Assembly: GCA_022575985.1 (NCBI GenBank) | Contig: JAKSXM010000014.1 | Span: forward strand, 4,030,001-4,094,000 | Origin: Anagrus nilaparvatae | Taxonomy: Eukaryota; Arthropoda; Insecta; Hymenoptera; Mymaridae | Direction: 5' to 3' | Length of the DNA: 64,000 bases | Part shown: one piece after another, positions 34,497 through 45,619 of the stretch | Numbering within the stretch: the stretch's first letter is position 1 | Layout: every line of letters begins with the position of its first letter | Position numbers and translations under genes: made by a program | The notes under the pieces: generated by a model | Seen by the model: only the letters and a program-made list of their open reading frames with translations | Told to the model about the DNA's origin: nothing | Database searches by the model: none

Positions 34497-35835
34497 CCAG
34501 AGCTGGGCGTGCAAGGCATTTTGGGCACGGAAAACTAACAGCCGTATATACGGCCAAGCAGTATAATGATCCGTGCACAGTCTGTCCATACTTTGTTTTT
34601 ATAAGTATACGGATAAGTTGGTAGTATGTTAAAGTTTGAATGCATACTGCCCACGGACCCGTCAGCATTATGAAAAACCCAAGTCTCATACGCATACGGA
34701 CCCGTATGCATATAGGACCCGGGTATTTTCATAATGCCCACGGACCCGTATGCGTATAGGAGAGGGTATTTTCATAATGCCCACGGGTCAGTATACATAT
34801 GAGACCTAGGTATTTTCATAATGCTGACGGGTTCGTGAGCATTATGAAAATGCCCAGGTCCTATATGCATACGGGTCCGTATGCGTATAGGACTTGGGTA
34901 TTTTCATACTGTGTACGGATCCGTGGGCATTATGAAAACACCCAAGTCTCATACGCATACGGACCAATGGGTATTATGAAAATGCCCTCTTCAATACGCA
35001 TACGGACCCGTGGGCATTATGAAAATACCCTCTTCTATACGCATACGGGTCCGTGGGCATTATAAAATTACCCAGGTCCTATATGCATACGGGCCCGTAT
35101 TAGAAAAATATGGGGCCGTATATTCTTATGCCGTACAAATAGGTGATATTCGGGTGATTTTGTACTGATTTTTGTCGTACGGTTTTTCATACGGCATAAA
35201 TAAATACGGGAGCCGTAGGTAATATGCCGTATTAATGGACTATTTTATACGGCTCCCGTATTGAATTTTGCCGTATGGATTTTCACACAGCAAAAATCAA
35301 TACGGGGGCCGTATAAAATGATCCATTATTACGGCATATTTTATACGGTTCCCGTATTGTATTTTGCCGTATGGATTTTCATACGGCAAAAGTCAATACG
35401 GGAGCCGTATAAATTGGTCCATTAATACGGCATATTTTGTAAGGTTCCCTTATTGACTTTTCCCGTATGAAAATCTATACGGCAAAATCCAATACGGGAG
35501 CCGTATAAAATAGTCCATTGATACGGCATATTTTGTACGGTTTCCGTATTGGATTTTGCCATACGGATTTTCATACGGCAAAAGTCAATACGGGACCCGT
35601 ATAAAATAGTCCATTAATACGGCATATTCTGTACGGCTCCCGTATTGACTTTTCCCGTATGGATTTTTATACGGCTGAAGAGTATACGGGATCCGTTTGA
35701 AATTTGCCGTATTAATTGGCTAATTTATACGGCTACCGTATGCAGTTTGCCGTATATACGGCTGATTACATCTAGTACCCGTTTACCGTATGCCGTATAT
35801 ACGGATAACAGCGTGTCACAGTATCCCAGCTCTGG
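34497..35835. mobile_element. CCGTAT/ATACGG palindromic-repeat element, 1.34 kb, 6-bp target duplication
   Basis: The ends CCAGAGCTGGG (34497-34507) and CCCAGCTCTGG (35825-35835) are inverted, and GGTCTA flanks both (34491-34496, 35836-35841). The inside has two zones. 34640-35100 is made of 45-65-bp blocks in both orientations built on 'catacggacccgtatgc' and 'attttcataatgccca'. 35100-35790 is a 96-bp-period array (marker 'acggcatatttt' at about 35331, 35427, 35523, 35619), each unit itself a hairpin of 'gccgtatggattttcatacggc'-type sequence. Open frames here are by-products. I cannot place it in a named superfamily. Confidence 0.85.
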
Positions 35836-35841
35836 GGTCTA

Positions 35842-37140
35842 CTACTCCAGTCAAATCACGGTTTTGGTGGTATTGTTTGTGGCCGCTACCAGATTTGGTC
35901 TACTATAGGTTTTCTACCCCTAAAAGGGGTGTTTTTGCAACTTTTGCTCTAGCCCTCCAAAATTTGATCTAATAAGGGTTTTTGGGGTCGCTGATCACGA
36001 ACATTGAAGTTATAACTACGAAAAATTACCCCTTCACCCTTAAAGTGGCCAAAACTACCCCTAAAAGGGGTGTTTTCGCTACTTTCGCTCTAGCCCTTCA
36101 AGATTCGATCTAATAGGGTTTTTTGGGTTGCTGATCACAAAAATTGATGTGTTTTCAATTAAAACTTAACTCTTCACCCTTAAAGTGGCCAAAACTACCC
36201 CTAAAAGGGGTGTTTTCGCTACTTTCACTCTAGCCCTCCAAGATTCGATCTAATAGGGTTTTTTGGGCCGCTGATCACAAAAATTAATGTCTTTTCAATT
36301 AAAACTCAACTCTTCACCCTTAAAGTGGCCAAAACTACCCCTAAAAGGGGTGTTTTCGCTACTTTCACTCTAGCCCTTCAAGATTCGATCTAATAGGGTT
36401 TATTAGGTCGCTGATAACAAAAATTGATGTCCTTTCAATTAAAATTTAACTTTTCAACCTTAAATTATCCAAAACTAACCCTAAAAGGGGCACTTTCGCA
36501 TTATTCGTTCAAGCCTTCTAAAATTTGGTCTAATAGGGTTTTTTAGGTCGCTGATCTAAATAAACAGCCCTTGAGGGGTTATTAATTTTTAATTGAAAAA
36601 CCCGTGATTTTCGTGATCAGCGACCTAAAAAACCCTTGTAGACCAAATCTTGGAGGGCTAGAGCGAAAGTAGAGAAAACGCCACTTTAGGGGTAGTTTTG
36701 GCTAATTTAAGGGTGAAGAGTTACGTTTTAATTGAAAATACATCGATTTTTTTGATCAGCGACCCAAAAAACCCTATTAAATCGAATCTTGAAGGGCTAA
36801 AGTGAAAGTAGCGAAAACACCCCTTTTAGGGGTAGTTTGGCCACTTTAAGGGTGAAGAGTTAAGTTTTAATTAAAAAGACATCAATTTTTGTGATCAGCG
36901 ACCCAAAAAACCATATTAGATCGAATCTTGGAGGGCTAGAGCGAAAGTAGCGAAAACACCCTTTTTAGGGGTAGTTTTGGCCACTTTAAGGGTGAACGGG
37001 TAATTTTTCATAGTTATAACTTCAATATTCGTGATCAGCAACCCCAAAAACCCTGATTAGACCAAATCTTGGAGGGTTAGAGCAAAAGTGGCAAAATCGC
37101 CCCTTTTAGGGGTAGTTTTGGCTAATTTAAGGGTCAAGCC
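35842..37140. repeat. Foldback made of 140-bp tandem units (FB2)
   Basis: The left arm (35842-36560) has five units with period 140 (marker 'gatctaatagggtttttt' at 36107, 36247, 36387). The right arm (36595-37140) holds about four units in opposite orientation. Units share 'gggtcgctgatca' and 'acccctaaaaggggtgtttt' with FB1 at 17727-19198, and the outer left end 'ctactccagtcaaa' is the same. The right outer end is truncated, lacking the 'tttgactggagta' terminus. Confidence 0.85.
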
Positions 37141-37259
37141 CCGTTTCTGAAGATAATAAATTGTTATAATATAAGCTAATTATATTTAAAGTACAGCCTG
37201 TGAGCTCAATGTGAAAAAGCTGTATAAGAAAAATTATCTGTTTACTGTAAACTTTTGCT

Positions 37260-37960
37260 GAAATAAAATTTGCTTAGCTTAGGCCACATAATTTCATCTC
37301 ACAACATTTATGGTCCAAAACTTATAATATATTTATTAGGAATTTATACTTTTGCTTAAATTAAATTTTGACTTAGCTTAGGCCATAAAATTTCATCTCA
37401 CAACATTTATGGCCCAAAAGTTATAATATATTTATTAGGAATTCGCATACTTTTGCTGAAATAAAAATTTACTTAGCTTAGGCCATATAATTTCATCTCA
37501 CAATATTTATGGCCCAAAAGTAATATTATAACTTGTGATTAGGAAACAACAAGACTTAACTTAGTTTTCATTATACTTTAATTTATTAAAGTTTTAAAAA
37601 TATTGTTAATTTAATCAATATCATCAGTATTTTGAAATATACTTTTACTTAAATTTAATTTTTACTTAGCTTATGCCATAAAATTTCATCTCACAACATT
37701 TATGGCTCAAAAGTTATAATATATTTATTAGAAATTATATTTTTGCTAAAATAAAAATTTACTTAGCTTAGGCCATATAATTTCATCTCACAACATTTAT
37801 GGCCCAAAAGTAATATTATAACCTGTGATTAGGAAACAACAAGAATTAACTTAGTTTTAATTATACTTTAATTAATTAAAGTTTTAAAAATATTGTTAAT
37901 TAAATCAATATCATCAGTATTTTGAAATATAATTTTGCTGAAATTAAATTTTTATATATA
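37260..37960 (+). repeat. Tandem array, units of about 100 bp
   Basis: Five units are marked by 'acttagcttaggccata' and 'tttcatctcacaacatttat' (about 37268, 37372, 37471, 37663, 37762). Units three and five carry the same 90-bp extension ('gattaggaaacaacaaga ... aatatcatcagtatt', abridged), so a higher-order duplication of about 291 bp is present. Non-coding. Confidence 0.8.
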
Positions 37961-38219
37961 TAACAGATCCAGGATCAAAATAATTTTTTTTTTTTTAATT
38001 TTTTTTTAATGTCTAAAACTTAATCAATCATTGAATAAGAAATATTCTGCTAGAAATATTGATGAAACAAAATACAATCATGAATCTAGTATGTTATACA
38101 GATAATAATTTTCAAAATTATATGCAGAGTAAATTATGCATATCCAGTAAAATGCATATTTAAAAATAACAATTAAAACTAAAATAAATAATTTTCAGGA
38201 AATTCCATTTCTATATTAA

Positions 38220-39176
38220 CCCTCCGTGTGTCCACTTATTTTTTACCTACGCGCTGTGTCCACTATGACGATTTCGGTTGGGTCATTTTTTATGTATTTA
38301 AAAAATAATTTTTTGCCAAAATTTTTTTTTTAGGTTTTAGATAAACATTTCAACTTTAGGAAAAAAAAGTGTTTTGGCCAAAATGTCCGCTCAGTTTTGC
38401 GCAAAAAAATCCGGAACAGTCGTAAACGGGCATTTTTTCAAATTTTGGGCGAAAATTCATATCTCGGACCCTAATTGATATTAAGGGGAAATATTGTAGG
38501 GATTTAAGGTTCATATATATATCTTCAAAAAAAACTGGCCCAGGTTTTGCTCCGTTCCAAAAACGTTAATTATTTCGCAATATGAAAATTGGCCTTTTTT
38601 CTGTTTTCAAAATTTACAAAAATTGAAGGTTTTCTTGTCTAAACGGCCACTTAGGGGCATTTAATAGTCAAAAAAGTTATTTGTAGCTAAAGTTTAACAT
38701 TTTTATGAGTTAAAAAAAAAATTGGTCCAAAAAAATTAAGGTAATTGGCCGATTATAAAAAAATCACTTATTTTTCTCTTCCAGATCCTGTTCCGGCCAA
38801 TTACCTTAATTTTTTTGGACCAATTTTTTTTTTAACTCATAAAAATGTTAAACTTTAGCTACAAATAACTTTTTTGACCATTAAATGCCCCTAAGTGGCC
38901 GTTTAGCCAAGAAAACCTTCAATTTTTGTAAATCCAGAAGTGGAAAAAAAACTCGCGCGCTGTGTCCACTATGACGATTTTGGCATCGGTCCAACTTGGC
39001 ACCCACGGCACGACTAAATGGCTAAACGAAATCTAACGCGAAATGCCAGGTGTTCCTAAAATGGTTCAAAGTTTTTTTAGGAGGGGTCACCAACCATCGC
39101 CCATTGTGCATGTCTGAGATCCAGACATGTCGAAAAAAGTAGGATGACGAAATCGTCATAGTGGACACACGGAGGG
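38220..39176. mobile_element. piggyBac-type MITE, 957 bp, TTAA flanks
   Basis: The inverted ends CCCTCCGTGTGTCCAC are exact and are directly flanked by TTAA on both sides (38216-38219, 39177-39180), the target and duplication of piggyBac transposons. No transposase is present. 'tgtccactatgacgattt' occurs three times, at about 38258, 38963 and (inverted) 39147, likely as subterminal sites. The middle has a strong hairpin with arms 38650-38757 and 38792-38900. Frames over 39022-39313 cross the element edge and are not taken as genes. Confidence 0.9.
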
Positions 39177-39362
39177 TTAATAATAATAACGAATAATAAT
39201 ATAAACAAAAACGCGTCGCTGAAAGACTTGTTTTGACTTGCCATAGTGGTAAGCACATAGAAGAATAGAAAGAGAAGGAATAAATAAATATTTGACGTCA
39301 TTAAAAACACCAACAGGACACTTTGATTTAATAAAAAAATTTAATTAAATACTATATTATAT

Positions 39363-39965
39363 GAAAAAAAAAAAAACTTTAAAAAAGTAAACAATGCATG
39401 GCCTCAGGATAAATCCTAACATATAAAAGTACTGATATTAACAATAGTGTAGGCTCAGGAATAGTACCTTTTTAACAAAGGCTTTTAGAAAATCTGTGAT
39501 TTTAGATTAGATAAAATGGTATTTAGTAAACAGATTAAGCTTTGCACAAATATAAAATTAAACAATTTATTATAATAAAAAAGAAGAATATTAAAAGTTT
39601 GAAAATTAAATAAGTACATAAAAATGCAGAATAAATCCTGGGCCATCGGTCAAAATTTGTTTAATTACTTTTAAAAAACCGATGGCCCAGGATTTATTCT
39701 GCATTTTTATGTACTTATTTAATTTTCAAACTTTTAATATTCTTCTTTTTTATTATAATAAATTGTTTAATTTTATATTTGTGCAAAGCTTAATCAGTTT
39801 ACTAAATACCATTTTATCTAATCTAAAATCACAGATTTTCTAAAAGCCTTTGTTAAAAAGGTACTATTCCTGAGCCTACACTATTGTTGATATCAGTACT
39901 TTTATATGTTAGGATTTATCCTGAGGCCATGCATTGTTTACTTTTTTAAAGTTTTTTTTTTTTAT
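39363..39965. repeat. Near-perfect palindrome, arms 288 bp, 27-bp spacer
   Basis: Left arm 39363-39650 and right arm 39678-39965 are reverse complements; by eye I find only two substitutions (near 39532 and 39448) and no gaps outside the terminal A-run. The spacer is 39651-39677. It codes for nothing. The arm identity is far above that of the other palindromes here. Confidence 0.95.
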
Positions 39966-40019
39966 ATCAGAACTTTTTTAATGATTATGACTAGAAATTA
40001 GAATGAATGCACCAAAGGT

Positions 40020-40277
40020 TATCTAAAATAAAAAAGTTCTAATGCAAAATGGTAGTCTTTTGATGCCAAAGAGCAGAGCAGGGTATTTGATCGAGTAGTT
40101 TCGAATTTAGCATTTTTCGGGTATTAATTCTCTTAAAAAACTGGGTCAAAATTTGTTTCAGAATCACCCTTAAAATTGCTAAATACAAAATTGATCGTTC
40201 AAATACCCTGATATTTGGCAAATTTATTATGTATCAAAAGACTACCATTTTGCACTAAAACTTTTTTATTTTAGATA
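40020..40277. mobile_element. Hairpin MITE, about 257 bp
   Basis: Ends 'atctaaaataaaaaagtt' and complement pair for about 46 bp ('aatggtagtcttttgat'), and further in 'cagggtatttgatcg' pairs with 'cgttcaaataccctg', so most of the element folds on itself. No target duplication is certain. Confidence 0.78.
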
Positions 40278-40675
40278 TGTAGGTTCAGAGATATCATCAG
40301 TCAGAGTAGCCGTTTTTTAACCCTTTTTAAAAACTAAATAGCACCCACAAAACTTTTTAAGGAATCAAACAATTACCACGCAAGTGATATCATTTTCTTT
40401 GTTTTAATAAATAACAACTTTTAAGAAAAAAAAATTTCAAAAAACTTACCGTTAATCTACTTTTATTTCAATTTTTCTGATTTTTAAACTTGGACATGCC
40501 ACCGTTCAGTGCCTAAAATGCCCAATAGATTTACAGATTTAAAAAGGCCAATGAGAATAAAAAACTAGACCCTTTTCCAGTCAATTTGAGAAAACCAAAA
40601 TCTTATTAAATTGCCACCATTTTTGGACAGAGGGGGGTGGCCGACTTGAGAAATAATCGCCCATATATATAAATA
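40278..40675. other. Non-coding stretch
   Basis: Nothing recognised. It ends in A at 40675, the left target base of the Helitron that follows. Confidence 0.4.
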
Positions 40676-41000
40676 CTAGGAGGCTCCGCCCCTTGCGCGC
40701 TCCGCGCGCCAACCCCCGTAAAGGGTAAAGAGTAATGTTATTCCCACTGACCTGTGTTAACATTTTTATGCGATAAAATAATATATAAATTTTCCTTATA
40801 AATTTATAAATTTTAATAATGAGGCTCTGCCCCTTGCGTGGTTCGCGTGGAATGTAATTTTAATGTGAATGTTAATGCTGATCGTAAATAAATAAGATCT
40901 TAAATAAATACAAATTGAAAAATTATTGAAAAATTTATTGAAAAATTTATGTAATTTTTTTTGTATTTTAATTTATATTATAAAATGTATTGATTAAAAA

Positions 41001-41306
41001 TTTAAATTATATGTTATTACAGAGAATGTTTAACAACGGATATCATAATAAATGGATTAGAAATTTTATTTATATCTTATGTTGTAATGCATGTTTTATT
41101 AACATTAAAAAGATTATTTTGTTTATCTAAATTTATCGTATCGACTAAGTGAATTTAAATTATATGTTATTACAGAGAATGTTTAACAACGGATATCATA
41201 ATAAATGGATTAGAAATTTTATTTATATCTTATGTTGTAATGCATGTTTTATTAACATTAAAAAGATTATTTTGTTTATCTAAATTTATCGTATCGACTA
41301 AGTGAA
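41001..41306. repeat. Exact 153-bp tandem duplication
   Basis: 41001-41153 and 41154-41306 are identical as far as I can read. It lies inside the non-autonomous Helitron. Such identity suggests a recent event or a copying artefact. Confidence 0.93.
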
Positions 41307-41479
41307 TTAAAATGTTTTTTGTTATTTTGTTACAATACTGTAATTTTAAATATTTTAATGAAACCTGAAGGAGAAGAGTATATCACGAAGATTTAATCAA
41401 ATAAATCTAACCCAGAGATTGCATTTCGGCATATAATATAGAGATATTGAACTTAATTATAACTTAAATATACCCAATT

Positions 41480-41655
41480 AAGGGGTGCCCAAATGTAGGT
41501 TGCCCAAACGTAGGGTGCCCAACTGTACCATGTCCAAATGTACCATGCCTATATGTACCATGCCCAAATGTGCCATGCCCAATTGTACCATGACCAAATG
41601 TGCCATGCCCAAATGTACCACGCCCAATTGTACCATGCCCAAATGACCCATGTCG
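41480..41655 (+). repeat. 15-bp minisatellite, about 11 units
   Basis: Units of the type 'ccatgcccaaatgta' with variants ('gtgcccaaatgtagg', 'ccatgaccaaatgtg') repeat without gaps. It lies near the 5' end of the non-autonomous Helitron. Confidence 0.9.
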
Positions 41656-41699
41656 GCGGCAGCGTTTAGAATTTTATAATATAGAGAGAAGAGATATAT

Positions 41700-43009
41700 A
41701 GTAGTACAATTGAATAAATAAATATCTGTAGCAGCAAATTTATTTTTTATTAAACATTTATTTTCCTTTTTTAATGCGGCAAGTATTCATGGTATGTAAG
41801 AAAAAATATAATTTTAACAGATTAAGAAATTGTTGAAATATCCTATAGATAAACTAAGCTAAAAAAATGTAATAATTTTGAGAGCCAAATTTATACATAA
41901 TATGTATAATAAGAAATGAAAATTCATATTTTTCAGTTTTTTGAAAAATTTTATAAGTCCCGATATTTCGCGGGTAGTCCCTCTTTTGTTAAAATTGCGT
42001 GTAAGTATTCTTTACCATTTATCATTATTTTAAAACTAAGGCGCGGGTTAACGACGGATCTTCAATGGCCCTTCGGATCATTGAAATTTCGCCGTTTAAA
42101 TATACTTTTTTATTATAATTGCAAAAAATTGACCGATTTTTAAAAAAAATCAAATTTTGTTTTCTTCAGAATCAAAAATTTTTCAATAATAGCATTATTT
42201 ATAATTTTTAATTAATTAGCTGCGTTTATTTATTCACTTACATTTTTTATTCTGTTATGTAAATTATAGAAACACATTAAAAAAAAAAAGTAATAAAGCA
42301 AAAAAAAAGGTATTAAGAAAAAAAATTCTTTTCAAGTATGGGATAATATGTATATAATTATAAGGATATTTAATAAATATCGAAGTAATATTAAAACAAT
42401 TATTTTATATTTAAAATATCACCCACGTCTTAAGGTCAGCCTTTATATATACTTATTTGTATGTATTAAGGTGTCTCTTCGAGATCATCTAGATTTCATC
42501 TGATCCCTGCTGGGATAGTTTAAGTATCGGAAGTACAAAGGGCTCTCAGGATCCCTTGTACGGAAGATCAAAATAGGCGGGTAGGCTCTTAAAACTACGA
42601 ATATTAGGCTTTTATTTTTATTTTATGATAACCCCCTTTATAGGGCAGTTACAAGCTGCATTCACACTTTGTGAGTGCTGCTGTTGTAATTTACAACTGC
42701 TGCCGAGAATAATTTTATTGCGGCTTTAGTGTTTTTTTCGTTATTTGCAGATGTATTTTTTTAGTTATTATTTTTTTGGAGTTCGTAGCTATAAAATTTT
42801 TTGCTTTCGTAAATTCTCATTTTATGTATCCATAAATTTTCATGTGTTATAACATCAGTTTTTAACACACGTTTTAACATTAATTTTATCAGGATGGGTA
42901 AACTCGCACAAAAAGATACATAATGATTTGTCATATGATTTACTATAAGGTATATTTTTAACCAAAAATAATTTGTGTTATCTCCTGGAAAACCTTTAGG
43001 GTGAAAATG
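41700..43009. other. Non-coding stretch
   Basis: No gene or repeat family is recognised. A less AT-rich patch is at 42470-42600 and another at 42640-42720. Confidence 0.4.
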
Positions 43010-43639
43010 AACCCTCCTAGGAAAAGCTAAGTAAAAAAAAGTCTATAAACATCAGTGTGCCTCAAGGATCGATATTGGGTCCATTATTTTTTATCATTTA
43101 TGTAAACGACTTACTAGATCTTATTGATAACATCTCTTTATATGCTGATGATACTGTGATCTACTGTTAAAAAAAAACATGGAAAGAAGCTGAGAAAACT
43201 ATGAATAAATATTTGGCACTTGTGAATAGTTGGTATTATGTCAATAAACTATCTGTTAATACTAAAAAAACAGTTTATATAACATTCGCTAATAGAGTTA
43301 AATCATTACCTGACAATATTAATATAGTAATAAATAATCCTATATATATTAAAATGAAATAATTTAAAAAAGTTGTCACCCTAATCAGTGTGTAACTCAA
43401 AATCTATGTCACCAAAACGATCAAACTAAAGTGCTATGTATTTGTTAGTGCGTTATCTAAAACAAATTTTTTTGGTTTTTAATTTAACCCTTTCATTAAA
43501 GAGAAATCTCTAAAAAACCAATTTACGTTAAATTACAAAAAAATTTATCTTTTAAAAAATTAATATCTGAGACAAAATATATATATTATTATATTATTTT
43601 ATATAACAAAAAATATATATTAAAAAATTTCTACTTTTA

Positions 43640-45600
43640 ACAAGCTGTGAACAATCAATATGACTTTTGCAATAAAAGATTTTTTTTTTGAAATTTTTAT
43701 TTTTTCATGTTTAAGACAAACGAATGAAATTTTATGAAATTTTTTAATTCTTAAATTTTTTAATTTTTTAATTTTTTAATTTTTTAATTTTTAAATTTTA
43801 AATTTTTTTTTTAAAACACACAAATAAAATTTTAGGAAATTTATAAAGTTTAGGACAAACAATATGACTTTTGCAATAAAATATTTTTTTAATAAATTTA
43901 TTTATTTCGTGTTTAAAACACAGAAATGAAATATTATGAAATTTATAAAGTTTCGGACAATCAGTATGACTTTTGCAATAAAATATTTTTTTAATAAATT
44001 TATTTATTTCGTGTTTAAAACACAGAAATGAAATATTATGAAATTTATAAAGTTTCGGACAATCAGTATGACTTTTGCAATAAAATATTTTTTTAATAAA
44101 TTTATTTATTTCGTGTTTAAAACACAGAAATGAAATATTATGAAATTTATAAAGTTTTGGACAATCAATATGACTTTTGCAGTAAAATATTTTTATTGAA
44201 AATTTCTTTATTTCGGTTTTAAAACACACAAATGAAATTTTATAAAATTTATAAAGTTTCGGACAATCAGTATGACTTTTGCAATAAAATATTTTTTTTG
44301 AAAATTTTTATTATTTCATATTGAAAACAAACGAATGAAATTTTATGATATTTTCATAGAAAAAACTAAATAAAATAAACAATTACAATTTATAAAGTTA
44401 TGAACAATCAATATGACTTTTGCAATAAAATATTTTTTTAGTAAATTTCTTTTTTTCGTGTTTAAAACAGACAGATAAAATTTTATGAAATTTTCATTAA
44501 TTTTTGGACAATCAATATGACTTTTGCAATAAAATATTTTTTTTTAATGATATTCACATTGACGAAAAAAAATAAAAGATAAATTGACAATTTATACAGT
44601 TTGAATTAAATACAGTTTGAAAAAAAATAAAAGATAAATTGACAATTTATACAGTTTGAATTATATGAACTTTTCATATATAAAACGAAGTAAAATATAG
44701 ATTGGAAATTTATTAAGTTTTGGACAGTCAATATGACTTGCAAAAAAATAATTTTTTTGAAAATTTTTATTATTTCCTAATTAAAACAAAAGAATGAAAT
44801 TTTAAGATATTTTCATAAAATTTTTGAAAATCAATATGACTTTTGCAATAAAATATTTTTTTTGAAAACTTTTATTATTTCATATTTAAAACAAACGAAT
44901 GAAATTTTACGAACTTTTCATATATAAAATGAAGTAAAATATACATTGGAAATTTATTAAGTTTTGGACAATCAATATGACTTTTGCAATAAGATAAATT
45001 GACAATTTATAAAGTTTGAATTATATGAACTTTTCATATATAAAACGAAGTAAAATATAGATTGGAAATTTATTAAGTTTTGGACAATCAATATGACTTT
45101 TGCAATAAAATAATTTTTTTGAAAATTTTTATTATTTCCTAATTAAAACAAAAGAATGAAATTTTAAGATATTTTCATAAAATTTTTGAAAATCAATATG
45201 ACTTTTGCAATAAAATATTTTTTTTGAAAACTTTTATTATTTCATATTTAAATCAAACGAATGAAATTTTACGAACATTTCATATATAAAATGAAGTAAA
45301 ATATACATTGGAAATTTATTAAGTTTTGGACAATCAATATGACTTTTGCAATAAGATAAATTGACAATTTATAAAGTTTTAATTATATGAACTTTTCATA
45401 TATAAGACGAAATAAAATAAACATTGGAAATTTATAAAGATTTGGACAATCCATATGACTTTGTCAATAAAATATTTTTAGGAAATTTATTTATTTCGTG
45501 TTTAAAAAAGACAGATGAAATTTTATGAAATTTTCATATATAAAACTTTCATAAGTTTTGGACAATCAATATGACTTTTGCAATAAAATATTTTTTTTTA
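43640..45600. repeat. Tandem array S1, unit about 103 bp
   Basis: About 16 units are marked by 'caatatgacttttgcaataa' (for example near 43866, 43969, 44072, 44173, 44275). Early units are regular at 101-103 bp and nearly identical (43866-44275); later ones vary. A higher-order block of about 361 bp (44677-45037) is repeated at 45038-45397. A 143-codon open frame on the minus strand at 43798-44229 is periodic with the repeat and not a gene. Confidence 0.92.
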
Positions 45601-45619
45601 AGTGGTACTCTTAAAGTGG

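Larger units (their letters stand above)
40676..41694 (-). mobile_element. Non-autonomous Helitron, minus strand
   Basis: On the minus strand the 3' end has a GC-rich stem-loop GCGCGC-gga-GCGCGC (40695-40709), then 'aaggggcggagcctc' and CTAG (40676-40679) followed by T. The likely 5' end is 'TCTCTTCTCTCTATATT' at 41694, so the insertion would be between A and T. A second, diverged 3'-end-like string lies at 40819-40850 ('gaggctctgccccttgcg'). The inside carries a 153-bp duplication and a 15-bp minisatellite but no protein. The 3' end is firm; the 5' end is inferred. Confidence 0.78.

Noticed and set aside
34397..35065. Several open frames with repeated 'GPYAY' and 'MKMP' blocks
   Set aside because: They are translations of the palindromic CCGTAT repeats on both strands at once, so not real proteins.
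39022..39313. Two overlapping 78-codon frames
   Set aside because: They run across the right terminus of the piggyBac-type MITE and have no protein features.
43140..43160. CTGATGA string as hammerhead core
   Set aside because: It is the codon sequence for the YADD motif of the LINE reverse transcriptase; no stem II or GAAA follows.
43798..44229. 143-codon open frame on the minus strand
   Set aside because: It is a periodic translation of the 103-bp satellite S1, with the same block of about 34 residues repeated; no start context or family motif.
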